A stretch of DNA of 64,000 nucleotides, taken from positions 1 to 64,000 of the forward strand of contig QHSC01000079.1 in NCBI GenBank assembly GCA_003220345.1. The letters are read 5' to 3'. The notes beneath the pieces were generated by a model. It did not search any database, was not told where the DNA came from, and saw only the letters and a program-made list of their open reading frames with translations. This DNA comes from Candidatus Rokuibacteriota bacterium. Lineage in GTDB: Bacteria > Methylomirabilota > Methylomirabilia > Rokubacteriales > CSP1-6. Shown here one piece after another: positions 1 to 8,175 of this stretch. The position numbers were made by a program, and so were the translations under genes. Within the stretch, counting starts at the first letter, position 1, and each line of letters opens with the position of its first letter.

Positions 1-2
1 AG

Positions 3-1175
3 GATCCGGTGGCCCGCGTCGAGCGGCGGCTGGCCGACATGGGGGTGGGGGAGCTCCGGCTCAAGGAGCTCAGGCAGCGAGTGGAGGGCGAGCTCGACGC
101 GGCAGTGGCCTACGGCATCGAGAGTCCCGAGCCGACGGTGGAGATCATGGAGGCCGCGGTGTACGCGCCGCACGCCCGCGTGACGGAGCCTGCGAGCCGG
201 GCCGGTCGGGAGATGACTTTCGCTGACGCTCTCAACGCGGCCCTCCACCAGGAGATGGGCCGCGACGAGCGCGTCTTTCTCATGGGCGAGGACGTCGGCC
301 TGATCGGGGGCATCTTCCAGGTGTCCAAGGGACTGCGCGACAAGTTCGGCGAGGACCGCGTGCGCGACACGCCGATCTCGGAACCCTCCTTCGTCGGCAT
401 GGGGGTGGGGTCGGCGGTGGCGGGCATGCGGCCCATCGTGGAGCTGCAAATCTGGGACTTCGTGGCCATGACCATGGACCAGATCGTGAACCAGGCGGCA
501 AAGATCCGTTACATGCTGGGCGGACGGCCCACCGTCCCCCTCGTGATTCGCGGGCCCCAGGGCGGCGGCATTCGCCTGGCCGCCCAGCACTCTCAGAGCC
601 TCGAGGCCTGGTTCGCTCACGTGCCCGGCCTCGTGGTCATGGCGCCCTCGACGCCGTACGACGCCAAGGGGCTCCTGGCCGCGGCCATCCGCGACGACAA
701 CCCCGTCATCTTCCTCGAGCACAAGATGCTCTACCCGACCAAGGGCGAGGTGCCGGACGGCGACTACGTCATCCCCATCGGCAAGGCCGACATCAAGCGC
801 GTGGGCACCGACGTGACGGTGGTGGCGACCCAGATGATGGTCCAGCGCGCGCTCCAGGTCGCGGGCGATCTCGAGCAGGAGGGCATCTCGGTGGAGGTGG
901 TGGACCCGCGGACGCTGGTGCCGCTCGACGAGGATGCCATTCTCAACTCGGTGGCCAAGACGAGCCGTCTCGTCATCGTCCACGAGGCGGTGAAGCGGGG
1001 AGGGTTCGGAGCGGAGATCGCGGCCCTCGTCAGCGAGAAGGGGTTCGATCTCCTCGACGCCCCCATCGCGCGCCTGGGAGCGCGCAACGTGCCCATGCCC
1101 TACAACGACAAGCTCGAGCTGGCGACCATTCCCTCGCGAGACGACATCGCGGCCGCCATCCGCTCCGTCTTGTAG
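3..1175 (+). CDS. 2-oxoacid dehydrogenase E1 component, alpha/beta fusion (3' part)
   Basis: Thiamine-diphosphate E1 of a pyruvate/branched-chain/acetoin-type dehydrogenase complex, which decarboxylates a 2-oxoacid and passes the acyl group to E2 lipoyl. The frame is open to the window edge. The first ~55 visible residues (DPVARVERRL ... IESPEP) look like the C-terminal helices of an E1 alpha chain. After a short linker a full E1 beta chain begins (EMTFADALNAAL, GEDVG, then ISEPSFVGMGVGSAVAGMRPI and the C-terminal transketolase region with KRGGFGAEIA). A GTG at 9 could be mistaken for a start, but the reading frame and alpha-like residues extend upstream. So this is the 3' part of a natural alpha-beta fusion. 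No E2 or E3 follows. Substrate cannot be told. Confidence 0.88.
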   Translation, partial: DPVARVERRLADMGVGELRLKELRQRVEGELDAAVAYGIESPEPTVEIMEAAVYAPHARVTEPASRAGREMTFADALNAALHQEMGRDERVFLMGEDVGLIGGIFQVSKGLRDKFGEDRVRDTPISEPSFVGMGVGSAVAGMRPIVELQIWDFVAMTMDQIVNQAAKIRYMLGGRPTVPLVIRGPQGGGIRLAAQHSQSLEAWFAHVPGLVVMAPSTPYDAKGLLAAAIRDDNPVIFLEHKMLYPTKGEVPDGDYVIPIGKADIKRVGTDVTVVATQMMVQRALQVAGDLEQEGISVEVVDPRTLVPLDEDAILNSVAKTSRLVIVHEAVKRGGFGAEIAALVSEKGFDLLDAPIARLGARNVPMPYNDKLELATIPSRDDIAAAIRSVL

Positions 1176-1182
1176 GAATTAT

Positions 1183-1253
1183 CCCTCTCCCCTCCACGGG
1201 AGGGGAGAGGGCCGCAGTTCGAGCTGAGCGGCAAAGCCGCGAGGTGAGGGCTA
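1183..1253. repeat. Dispersed intergenic repeat copy A with strong hairpin
   Basis: Directly after the E1 stop lies a 13-bp perfect hairpin (CCCTCTCCCCTCC at 1183-1195, GGAGGGGAGAGGG at 1199-1211, loop ACG). It is followed by GCAGTTCGAGCTGAG and GAGGTGAGGGCTAA. The inverted form of this composite (AGCCCTC..CCTC, then CTCAGCTCGAACTGC, then a CCCTCTCC hairpin) recurs near 7684, and its CTCAGCTCGAACT core recurs near 28795 and 31400. It lies between convergent genes and may end transcription from both sides. Confidence 0.7.
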
Positions 1254-1273
1254 AGTTGGTGAGGGGTAGGACC

Positions 1274-1450
1274 TTACTTGTCCTTGATGGCGGCCTGTAC
1301 TTTCGCCGCGACATACGGCGGAATGCTCGACATGCCGTGCGCCGTCTTGGCGTGCTCGGCGCCCTTGGCCATGACTTCCGCCACGTCCTTGCCCTCCGCG
1401 ACGAAGTTGCACCCGGGCATCAGATCGCCGCACTTCAGCACTTTCGCCAT
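1274..1450 (-). CDS. DUF1059-like small protein
   Basis: Predicted 58-residue soluble protein, MAKVLKCGDLMPGCNFVAEG..., with the look of DUF1059: a short beta-rich N-terminus with CGDLMPGC and a helical tail (EVMAKGAEHAKTAHG). The two cysteines (positions 7 and 14) are typical of the family; function is unknown. The ATG at 1450 was chosen because AGGAGGTG sits 6 bases upstream and the conserved domain starts immediately. Longer upstream starts would add residues with no family resemblance. Convergent with the E1 gene. Confidence 0.85.
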   Translation of the reverse strand: MAKVLKCGDLMPGCNFVAEGKDVAEVMAKGAEHAKTAHGMSSIPPYVAAKVQAAIKDK

Positions 1451-1715
1451 GCCGCACCTCCTGTGATGGGCCGCGCTGCGCTCCTCGGAGCCTACCATGG
1501 GCGCCGGACGACCATCATCCACCTCGCTCTCGCCCTCGTCCAGAGCCCTCTGAAAATTCGGCAGGTGCGGTGGGCCGGCTCGACGCCGGCTGCTCAGCCT
1601 GAGCGTTCGTCGCACCCAGCGAGTCCGGAAGTGGAGACTGTGACATTCTGGTGCTCAGAAATGCTTCCGGGCTGTGCACGGTAAGTCTGGCCCCCTGCTA
1701 GCGAAAGGAGTCTCC

Positions 1716-2726
1716 ATGAACCACCGGCGGGCAGACTGGAGTCGACGCGCGTTCGTGGGTGGGCTGACCCTCGGGTGGACGGCGGGGCTGCTCGGCCTCG
1801 ATTCTGGTCAAGCCGAGGCGGAGCCGCCCCCCGAGACGACGAAGTTGAGGCTGCCTCGGATCCCTGGAATCTGTGTGGCACCTCAATACGTGGCAGCAGA
1901 TCTGCTGATGGCCGAGGGGTTCAGCGACGTGCAGTATGTGAAGCTCGAAGGCGATCTCCGAGCTTTGGCCTCCGGCGAGATCGACATCGCCATGGCCTTC
2001 GTCGCGCCAGCAATTATGCAAGTAGACGCAGGGGAGCCGATCGTTCTCCTGGCGGGGGTTCACACCGGTTGCTTCGAGTTGTTCGGCACGGACCAGGTTC
2101 GTGCAATCCGTGACTTGAAGGGGAAGACCGTCGCGGTCTGGTTTCAAGGAAGCTTCCAACAGGTCTTCCTCGCCAGCATCGCAGCACATGTGGGCATCGA
2201 CCCGCGGAAGGACATCAACTGGGTCACACATCCATCCGCGGAAGCGATGCGCCTCCTCGCCGAAGGCAAGATAGACGCGTACCTCGCCTTTCCACCCGAG
2301 CCTCAGGAGCTCCGAGCACGGAAGATCGGGCACGTGGTCGTCAATAGCGGCCGGGACCGACCCTGGTCCCAGTACTTCTGCTGCGTGGTGGGGGGCAACC
2401 GTGAGTTTGTGAAGAAGCACCCCGTGGCGACAAAGCGTGCTGTGCGCGCCATCCTCAAGGCTGCCAGCCTCTGCGCGCTCGAGCCGGAGCGGGCCGCCCG
2501 GATGATCGTGGACCGGAGCTTCACGCAGCGTTACGACTACGCACTCCAGACGATGAAGGAAATCTCGTACGGCAAGTGGCGGGAGTATGACCCAGCGGAC
2601 ACGATCCGCTTCTATGCGCTGCGCCTCCGCGAAGCCGGGATGATCAAGTCGACCCCGCAGAAGATCATCGCCCAGGGCACAGACTGGCGGTTCTTCAACG
2701 AGCTGAAGAAGGAGCTGAAGGGATGA
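1716..2726 (+). CDS. NMT1/THI5-like ABC transporter substrate-binding protein
   Basis: Predicted 336-residue periplasmic solute-binding protein of the SsuA/NMT1/THI5-like fold. A Tat-type signal (RRAFVGG) and a hydrophobic stretch precede AEA. The mature part shows family features: APQYVAADLLMAEGF, DLKGKTVAVW, WVTHP...AEGKIDAYLAFPPEPQELR. Such proteins deliver sulfonates, nitrate, pyrimidine precursors or aromatic acids to an ABC permease, but no permease or ATPase gene is adjacent, so the ligand is unknown. AAAGGAG lies 5 bases before the ATG at 1716; a start 42 bases upstream is possible but lacks this site. Its stop overlaps the start of a close paralogue by 4 bases. Confidence 0.88.
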   Translation: MNHRRADWSRRAFVGGLTLGWTAGLLGLDSGQAEAEPPPETTKLRLPRIPGICVAPQYVAADLLMAEGFSDVQYVKLEGDLRALASGEIDIAMAFVAPAIMQVDAGEPIVLLAGVHTGCFELFGTDQVRAIRDLKGKTVAVWFQGSFQQVFLASIAAHVGIDPRKDINWVTHPSAEAMRLLAEGKIDAYLAFPPEPQELRARKIGHVVVNSGRDRPWSQYFCCVVGGNREFVKKHPVATKRAVRAILKAASLCALEPERAARMIVDRSFTQRYDYALQTMKEISYGKWREYDPADTIRFYALRLREAGMIKSTPQKIIAQGTDWRFFNELKKELKG

Positions 2727-3751
2727 TCAACCTGAAGAAAGGAGCCGAGGGAGCAATCAGCCGGCGCGAGGTCGTGGGCGGGCTCGCGGCAGGCGCGGTC
2801 GGGCTGGTGGCGGGGTGGACGAAGCCGGCGGATGCGGAGCCGCCTCCTGAGACGACGCGGCTCCGGGTGAGCCAGTTCGTCGGGGGACTCTGCGCCGTAC
2901 CCCAGTACGTGGCGAAGGAGCTATTCATCAGCGAGGGCTTCACCGACATGCAGTACGTCCCCGTCACCCCCGCGGGCTTCAACAAGTCGCTGGCCTCCGG
3001 CGAGATCGACCTCACCATGGGGTTCGTCGCGCCGTTCGCCATCCGGATCGATGCCGGTGACCCGATCGTTCTCTTGGCCGGCGTCCACCCGGGCTGTTTC
3101 GAGCTGTTCGCGACCGACCGCGTCCGAACGGTCAGGGATCTCCAAGGCAAGGCGGTCGCCGTTCAGGCGATTGGATCCAGCCAGCACGCGTTCACCGCTA
3201 CCATCGTCGCTCACGTCGGCCTCGATCCGCGCCGGGATATATCCTGGGTGACGCACCCCGCCCCCGAGCAGATGCGGCTGCTCGCGGACGGCAAGATCGA
3301 CGCCTATCTCAGCTTTCCACCCGAGTCCTACGAGCTTCGGGCCCGCGGTGTCGGGCGCGTCATTCTGAACAGCACGCTCGATCGCCCCTGGTCCCGGTAC
3401 TTCTGCTGCGTACTGGCCGGAAATCGTGAGTTCGTTCGCAAGCATCCGGTGGCCGCCAAGCGCGCGATTCGCGCGATGCTGAAGGCGGCCAGTGTCTGCG
3501 CTGCGGAGCCCGAACGCGCAGCCCGCGCACTCGTCGACCAGGGCTTCACCCCTCGCTTCGATCACGCAGTTCAGGTCATGCGAGAACTGCCCTACGGTCG
3601 CTGGCGCGAGTTCGATCCCGAGGACACCCTGCGCTTTTACGCTCTGCGGTTGCACGAGGCAGGGTTGATCAAGTCCACTCCACAGAAGCTCATGGCTCAG
3701 GGTGCGGACTGGCGCTTCCTCAACGAGCTGAAGAGGGAGCTCAAGGGGTGA
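2723..3751 (+). CDS. NMT1/THI5-like substrate-binding protein, tandem paralogue
   Basis: 342-residue paralogue of the preceding gene, about two thirds identical by eye along the mature protein (AEPPPETT, IVLLAGVH.GCFELF, WVTHP, SFPPE, RPWS.YFCCV..GNREFV, IKSTPQK). A twin-arginine-like SRREVVGG signal precedes a hydrophobic stretch ending in ADA. The ATG overlaps the upstream stop as ATGA, so the two are translationally coupled and probably one transcript. The putative ligand regions just after the N-terminus differ (RIPGICVAPQ versus QFVGGLCAVPQ), which suggests related but distinct ligands. No permease or ATPase accompanies the pair. Confidence 0.88.
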   Translation: MINLKKGAEGAISRREVVGGLAAGAVGLVAGWTKPADAEPPPETTRLRVSQFVGGLCAVPQYVAKELFISEGFTDMQYVPVTPAGFNKSLASGEIDLTMGFVAPFAIRIDAGDPIVLLAGVHPGCFELFATDRVRTVRDLQGKAVAVQAIGSSQHAFTATIVAHVGLDPRRDISWVTHPAPEQMRLLADGKIDAYLSFPPESYELRARGVGRVILNSTLDRPWSRYFCCVLAGNREFVRKHPVAAKRAIRAMLKAASVCAAEPERAARALVDQGFTPRFDHAVQVMRELPYGRWREFDPEDTLRFYALRLHEAGLIKSTPQKLMAQGADWRFLNELKRELKG

Positions 3752-4057
3752 TCCAGCCACGCGCGTTCATACGAACACGGCGATGCAGCAGGCTCTCACC
3801 TGTTCCGCATCAACGCGAACATCGCCCCCGCCGGCTAAGACGCGAGAAGCCCGCTCCGCCTTTCTGATCTCGACGGACATTGCTTGCCACGGCGTCATCC
3901 TCCACGCCCCGAGGGCATCCTGGAACATCAGCTGGCCGCCGCGCGACGGCGCATGCCTTGAGAGCGGGTGTAGCCTTAATTGAGACCCGGAGAGACCCGA
4001 AGGTAGCCCGATCTAGCTTCCGCAGCTCAGCTGCGAGAATCGAGAGGAGAAACCACA
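3752..4057. other. Intergenic stretch without a supported gene
   Basis: About 306 bases between the second binding protein and the VOC gene. Short frames exist on both strands, but none has a convincing ribosome site, domain or conserved character. A clear GAGAGGAG at the right edge serves the next gene. I see no hairpin or promoter I would defend. Confidence 0.5.
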
Positions 4058-4468
4058 ATGAATCCAGTCGTTCATTTTGAAATGCCCGCCGAAGACAGAA
4101 GCCGGATGAGAAAGTTTTACGAGAGCACCTTCGGCTGGAAGACAGAGCAGCTTGGACCGGAGATGGGCGATTACGTTCTCGTCACCACGACCGAGACTGA
4201 CGCGAGCCGCCGCCCCAAGACGCCGGGCATGATCAATGGCGGCTTCTATCCAAAGAGGGATGACTGGCCGGCCCAATACCCGTCTGTCGTCATCGCTGTC
4301 GACGACATCAGAGGATCCAGGAAGAAAGTTGAAGAGGCCGGGGGCAAGGTGCTCGGCGAGCCGATGGAGATACCGGGCGTGGGTCTTTACGTCTCTTTCT
4401 TCGATAGCGAAGGCAATCGTGTCAGCATGCTGCAACCGGACGAGGGCCACATGAAAAAGGCGAAATAG
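4058..4468 (+). CDS. VOC family (glyoxalase/dioxygenase fold) protein
   Basis: 136-residue single-domain vicinal-oxygen-chelate protein with two beta-alpha-beta-beta-beta modules: VVHFEMPAEDRSRMRKFYESTFGWK at the N-terminus and VVIAVDDIRGSRKKVEEAGGKV... then GVGLYVSFFDSEGNRVSMLQP at the C-terminus. The family covers glyoxalases, antibiotic-binding proteins and extradiol dioxygenases. Candidate metal ligands (H6 and E near the C-terminal FDSEGN) are present, but the reaction cannot be deduced. GAGAGGAG precedes the ATG. It is monocistronic, since a hairpin terminator follows its stop. Confidence 0.88.
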   Translation: MNPVVHFEMPAEDRSRMRKFYESTFGWKTEQLGPEMGDYVLVTTTETDASRRPKTPGMINGGFYPKRDDWPAQYPSVVIAVDDIRGSRKKVEEAGGKVLGEPMEIPGVGLYVSFFDSEGNRVSMLQPDEGHMKKAK

Positions 4469-4481
4469 CCTTGAAGGAGCG

Positions 4482-4511
4482 GGGGGCGCGTGGCGGGCAC
4501 CACGCGCCCCC
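4482..4511 (+). terminator. Hairpin terminator after the VOC gene
   Basis: Perfect 12-bp stem: GGGGGCGCGTGG (4482-4493) and CCACGCGCCCCC (4500-4511), loop CGGGCA, followed on the plus strand by TATTTT. It lies between convergent genes and reaches into the stop codon of the minus-strand dehydrogenase, so it may serve both directions. Confidence 0.75.
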
Positions 4512-5473
4512 TATTTTGCCGGGGCGACGACCAGGTCCTTGGGCTCCCCGGCGAGAAAGTGCTCCACGTTCTCGACGGCGCGCAGGAGGCCGTCGCGGAT
4601 GACTTCGGCGGTCTGCCCGGCATTGTGCGGCGAGACGATGACGTTGGGCAGAGACAGGATGGGGTCGTCCGTGGCCAGCGGCTCCTGGTGGAAGACATCG
4701 AGCCCCGCGCCCATGATCTTCCGCTCTTTGAGGGCGCCCAGGAGCGCCTCGCGATCGACGAGAGCGCCGCGGCCCGTGTTGACCAGGATGGCCGTGGGCT
4801 TCATGGCGGCGAGCTCTTTCTTGCCGAGGAAGCCGCGCGTCTCCGGGCTCAGCCGCACGTGAAGGCTGACCACGTCCGCCCGCGCCAGGATGTCCTCCTT
4901 GGAGGCCGGAGCGGCGCCGGCGGCGCGGATCCGTCCCTGATCGCCCTGGGCCGACCAGCCGAGCACCTCCATGCCGATCGCTTTGCCGAGGGCGGCGACG
5001 CGCGCGCCGATGGTGCCCATGCCGAAGACGCCGAGGGTCTTGCCGTGCAGCTGGGTCAGGAGCTCGCGCGGCCACTTGTTCTTGCGCATCTCGGCGTCCA
5101 GCGTGGTGATCTTGCGCCCCACCGCGAGCATCAGGGTCAAGGCGTGCTCGGCCACCGCGAAGGCGTTCACGCCCGGCGTGTTGCACACGGTGACACCGCG
5201 CATGCCCGCGGCGTTGAGGTCGATGTTGTCCGTGCCCGTGCCCCACACGGAGACGAGCTTGAGGCCGGGGCAGGCCGAGAAGACGCCGTCGGAGAAGCGG
5301 GCGTGCGCGCGGATGTTGATGGCCACCTGCGCCCGGCCGATGCGGCGGACCAGCTCCTGCTCGTTGTCGGCGCCCCGCTCCGTGAAGACGGCGACGTCGC
5401 CCGCCTTCTTCAGGCGGTCATGAGCGACGCTGCCCTCGAAAACCGACGGGAAGTCGTCGGGGACGACGATCAT
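4511..5473 (-). CDS. D-2-hydroxyacid dehydrogenase (SerA/hydroxypyruvate reductase type)
   Basis: 320-residue NAD(P)-dependent oxidoreductase. It has a catalytic-domain N-terminus, then the Rossmann motif GVFGMGTIGARVAALGKAIG, and the active-site set: NTGRG (Arg), AGLDVFHQEP (Glu) and SPHNAG (His). Family members reduce 2-oxoacids such as hydroxypyruvate or glyoxylate, or oxidise 3-phosphoglycerate. There is no C-terminal ACT domain, so allosteric serine control as in long SerA is not expected. The start ATG overlaps the stop of the upstream class V aminotransferase (ATGA). That pairing resembles serine-glyoxylate aminotransferase with hydroxypyruvate reductase, suggesting serine/glyoxylate interconversion; this part is inference. 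Confidence 0.88.
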   Translation of the reverse strand: MIVVPDDFPSVFEGSVAHDRLKKAGDVAVFTERGADNEQELVRRIGRAQVAINIRAHARFSDGVFSACPGLKLVSVWGTGTDNIDLNAAGMRGVTVCNTPGVNAFAVAEHALTLMLAVGRKITTLDAEMRKNKWPRELLTQLHGKTLGVFGMGTIGARVAALGKAIGMEVLGWSAQGDQGRIRAAGAAPASKEDILARADVVSLHVRLSPETRGFLGKKELAAMKPTAILVNTGRGALVDREALLGALKERKIMGAGLDVFHQEPLATDDPILSLPNVIVSPHNAGQTAEVIRDGLLRAVENVEHFLAGEPKDLVVAPAK

Positions 5474-6711
5474 GCGGTGGCGCCCGCGAAGATGGCCTGG
5501 GCGGCGGAGACGCCCGCCCCCGCCTCGCACCTGTAGCCGAGCTCGCGCAGCGTCATCTCGAGCGCGGAGAGCGTGGGCAGGATGTAGAGGGGGCTCGCGG
5601 TGATACCCATGTGCCCGATCCGGAGCGTGGTCGCGCGCGTCTGATCGAGACCGGTGCCGATGAGGATGCCGAAGGTCTGGCGCATGAGCTTGACCACGGC
5701 CGCGGGCTCGATGCCGGGCGGCGTCTTCACGCAGGAGACGGTGTCGGACAGGATCGACGCGTCGGGGAACATCTGCAGCCGCATGGCATCGATGCCGGCG
5801 CGGAAGGCGCGGGCGGCCACGGCGTGGCGGCGGAAGCGCTGCTCCAGACCCTCCTCGAGCACGAGCCGCACGGCCACCCCCAGCGCGTGCGTCAGGTGGG
5901 TCGGCATCGAGATCGGCTGGCTGCGCGGGGCGCCGTCGGGCACGCGGCCGCCGCGGGAGGCCGGGATCCACGCGTCCCGCCACCGCAGCAGGTCGTACAC
6001 CCAGGACGAGGCCTTGTGCTTGCGGCGCTCCATGGCCTCCCACGCGGGCGGGGTGACGCCCACGATGGCCATGCCGATGGGAGCGGCAAGGCATTTCTGA
6101 GAGCCCGTCATGTTGAGATCGGCGCCCCATTCGTCCGTGCGCACGTCGATGCCGGCCAGCGAGGACACGGTGTCGAGCAGGAAGAGCGCGCCGTGGCCCT
6201 TGACGATCTTGCCGATCTCCGCCGCCGGGTACGTGGTGCCCGTGGAGGTCTCGTTGTGGACCAGCGTCACCATCTTGGGCTTGACCCGCTCGATCTCCTT
6301 GGTCAGCTTGACGAGGTCGATGGGCTGACCCCACTCCACGCTGAACTCTGTCACGTCGGCGCCGATCCTCGCCATGACTTCCTGCATGAGCATGCCGAAG
6401 CGCCCGGTGACGATCACGATGACGCGATCGCCGGGCTCCACGAGCGACAGCGCGCTCGACTCGAGGGCGGTCTTGCCCGAGCCGGGCATGGTGATGACCT
6501 CACCGCGCTCGGTCTGGAACACCTTCTTGAGGGCAAGATTGATCGGCTCCAGCACGTTGAGGTCGAAGTTCTGGTCGTACTGGATCATGGGGGGCTGATT
6601 CATGGCCTGGATGACGGGAAAGGGCAGCTCGGTCGGCCCCGGGATCATCAGGATCTCCCGTGAAGCCTGGGGCGCGGACCACTTGATCGGTTCGGTCTTG
6701 GTCGAGGGCAT
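5470..6711 (-). CDS. Class V aminotransferase (alanine/serine-glyoxylate type)
   Basis: 413-residue PLP enzyme of the alanine-glyoxylate / serine-pyruvate aminotransferase branch. Features in order: MIPGPTELPFPVIQAM near the N-terminus, GSGKTALESSALSLVEPGD, VHNETSTGT, LLDTVSSLAG.D (PLP-binding Asp), GSQKCLAAPIGMA (Schiff-base Lys) and a C-terminal RIGHMG. The start at 6711 is supported by GAGAGGAGA just upstream and alignment of MIPGPTE; upstream in-frame residues are not family-like. It is first gene of a two-gene operon with the D-2-hydroxyacid dehydrogenase. Likely role: transfer of an amino group from serine or alanine to glyoxylate. Confidence 0.88.
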   Translation of the reverse strand: MPSTKTEPIKWSAPQASREILMIPGPTELPFPVIQAMNQPPMIQYDQNFDLNVLEPINLALKKVFQTERGEVITMPGSGKTALESSALSLVEPGDRVIVIVTGRFGMLMQEVMARIGADVTEFSVEWGQPIDLVKLTKEIERVKPKMVTLVHNETSTGTTYPAAEIGKIVKGHGALFLLDTVSSLAGIDVRTDEWGADLNMTGSQKCLAAPIGMAIVGVTPPAWEAMERRKHKASSWVYDLLRWRDAWIPASRGGRVPDGAPRSQPISMPTHLTHALGVAVRLVLEEGLEQRFRRHAVAARAFRAGIDAMRLQMFPDASILSDTVSCVKTPPGIEPAAVVKLMRQTFGILIGTGLDQTRATTLRIGHMGITASPLYILPTLSALEMTLRELGYRCEAGAGVSAAQAIFAGATA

Positions 6712-6737
6712 GATAGGTCTCCTCTCGCCGGACGCGC

Positions 6738-7025
6738 TCAGGCGCCCGCCTCGGCGAGGCGGCGCTGCTTGCGCCGGATAAGGTAGAGATTGCGTAAGTA
6801 AATGACGAGCCCGGCGCCCTGACCCAGGATGAACACCGGGTCCTGGCGATAAATGGCATAAATGAGCAGGGTCGTCCCTCCGCCGATCGAGAAGAACCAG
6901 AACGAGACGGGGACCACGCTCTCCTTCTTCCGCTCCGAGGCAATCCACTGCACGAGGAAGCGGCTCGAGAAGAACGCCTGGCCGAGAAATCCCACGGACA
7001 GCCAGAGGTGCTCAGTCGTCATCAT
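6738..7025 (-). CDS. LABN-domain (lipid A biosynthesis N-terminal) membrane protein
   Basis: 95-residue inner-membrane protein with three hydrophobic segments. It matches the small lipid-A-biosynthesis N-terminal domain: WLSVGFLGQAFFSSRFLVQWIASERKKESVVPVSFWFFSIGG..., followed by YRQDPVFILGQG and a basic tail. Stand-alone copies are common beside glycosyltransferases or membrane enzymes and resemble SWEET/PQ-loop half-transporters, but their role is unsettled. Two adjacent ATGs (7025, 7022) could start; AAGGGA lies upstream. It is 26 bases upstream of the aminotransferase gene on the same strand, so it may be co-transcribed. Confidence 0.85.
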   Translation of the reverse strand: MMTTEHLWLSVGFLGQAFFSSRFLVQWIASERKKESVVPVSFWFFSIGGGTTLLIYAIYRQDPVFILGQGAGLVIYLRNLYLIRRKQRRLAEAGA

Positions 7026-7158
7026 GTCCGTCCCTTCAGTTTCTCCCCGTGAATCAACGACATGTGCGCGATGGAGCGCGGAGAGCGCGCTCACGCGTGC
7101 TAGAATCCCGGCTGTTCACCTTACCGGAGAGCCCATAGGGCCGCAAGAGAATTTCGCG

Positions 7159-7647
7159 ATGCGAGCCATCGACAAGACCCTCGTAGACGAAGTCTGGCGC
7201 GAACTTACGGCGTATGCGCCCGCGCGCGTGGCGAGCGAGGCGCAGGCGTTCCTCGATCTGCAGCCTCACGCCGCGGCCTTCTCGCAGTCGCTGACGCGCC
7301 AGTTCGATCCCACGGTGCAGAAAGCGGCCCTCGGCCTGGCCTTTCTCCTCTTCAAGATCCTGGAGGCGAGCCTGGGTCGGCCGTTTCCCGAGCTCGCGGA
7401 GCCGCGCCTGCTCGACGCCTATGCGGGGACGCAGGCCTGGCTCCGGCAGTGGGAAGGCGCTCCGCCCGTCGAGGTGCTGCAGGCCCTCGGCCAGGCCGAG
7501 CACGCCAGCCTGGCCGCCTATATCCTCGAGATCTTCTATGCGGGCGGCGCGGTGCCGGGGGAATATGACGAGACGGTGCGGGCGAGCCTCTACTGCCTGC
7601 TGAAGACGCTGACGGACGCGCTAGACCTCGGCCACGTCGAGGACTGA
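7159..7647 (+). CDS. Hypothetical helical protein
   Basis: 162 residues, soluble, predicted mostly alpha-helical (ALGLAFLLFKILEASLG; HASLAAYILEIFYAGGAVPGEYDETVRASLYCLLKTLTDAL). I do not recognise a family. No signal peptide or clear catalytic motif is visible. Strong codon bias like its neighbours and a sensible composition argue that it is real. The ATG at 7159 is chosen because coding character begins there. It stands alone, diverging from the LABN gene and followed by a repeat with strong hairpins that probably ends its transcript. Confidence 0.7.
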   Translation: MRAIDKTLVDEVWRELTAYAPARVASEAQAFLDLQPHAAAFSQSLTRQFDPTVQKAALGLAFLLFKILEASLGRPFPELAEPRLLDAYAGTQAWLRQWEGAPPVEVLQALGQAEHASLAAYILEIFYAGGAVPGEYDETVRASLYCLLKTLTDALDLGHVED

Positions 7648-7683
7648 CGAGCCCGAACTATTCGCGAGACAATGCCACCCTGG

Positions 7684-7810
7684 TCTATTCAGCTCTCGCC
7701 TCAGGGCTGCGCCCTTCAGCTCGAACTGCGGCCCTCTCCCTCTCCGAGGGAGAGGGATTCTTTTTGCTCCCTCGCCCCCGAAGGGGGAGAGGGCAGGGTG
7801 AGGGGAGGCC
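7684..7810. repeat. Dispersed intergenic repeat copy B with two hairpins
   Basis: Contains TTCAGCTCTCGCCTCAGGG, then TTCAGCTCGAACTGCGGCCC, then an 11-bp hairpin (CCCTCTCCCTC 7732-7742, GAGGGAGAGGG 7746-7756) followed by TTCTTTTTG. A second stem (CCCTCGCCCCC / GGGGGAGAGGG) follows. Same composite as copy A in the opposite orientation. It fills the gap between convergent genes; the hairpin plus T-run looks like an intrinsic terminator. Confidence 0.7.
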
Positions 7811-7842
7811 AGGATGCGGTCCGCACTCCTAAATAGCCCAGC

Positions 7843-8175
7843 CTAGACGGGCTCGGTGGGGCCGGAGATCACGGCGAGGACAAGAGCCCCGCTGGGGCTC
7901 GTGACCGTGTGGACGCAGCCGGGCGGTCGGCGCGCGTAGTTCCCCGCCGTGCAGACGCCCGCGTCATCCCCCACCGCGCCCTCGAGGACCCAGATCTGCT
8001 CGTCCCCGACATGCCGGTGACGCGGGATGACGGCGCCCTTGTCGTAGCGCATGAGCACGGCCTTGTGGCGTCCGTCCGCGTCCTCCCAGAGCGTCTTCCA
8101 GAAAACGCCCGGGCGTCGCTCCACCCACGGGACCTTCTCGGCCTCGACGAAGATGCTGACGGGGGGCGTGGCCAT
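7843..8175 (-). CDS. Cupin-domain protein
   Basis: 110-residue single cupin barrel resembling ChrR-type anti-sigma cupins. Motif 1 is HRHVGDEQIWVLEGAVGDD (metal ligands His-X-His...Glu) and motif 2 is PPGCVHTVTSPSG (final His). The sequence around HRH and CVH suggests a mononuclear metal centre. Function unknown; family members sense or process small oxidants or organic acids. Its start overlaps by one base the stop of the DsbA-like gene (TGATG), so the two are translationally coupled. This suggests a shared redox or envelope role. Confidence 0.85.
   Translation of the reverse strand: MATPPVSIFVEAEKVPWVERRPGVFWKTLWEDADGRHKAVLMRYDKGAVIPRHRHVGDEQIWVLEGAVGDDAGVCTAGNYARRPPGCVHTVTSPSGALVLAVISGPTEPV

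Noticed and set aside
1675-1715. Sigma-54 promoter before the first binding protein
   Set aside because: GG and GC elements are present but the spacing is about four bases too short.
3783-3983. Short open frames between the binding-protein pair and the VOC gene
   Set aside because: No ribosome site, no family resemblance and competing frames of similar length on both strands.
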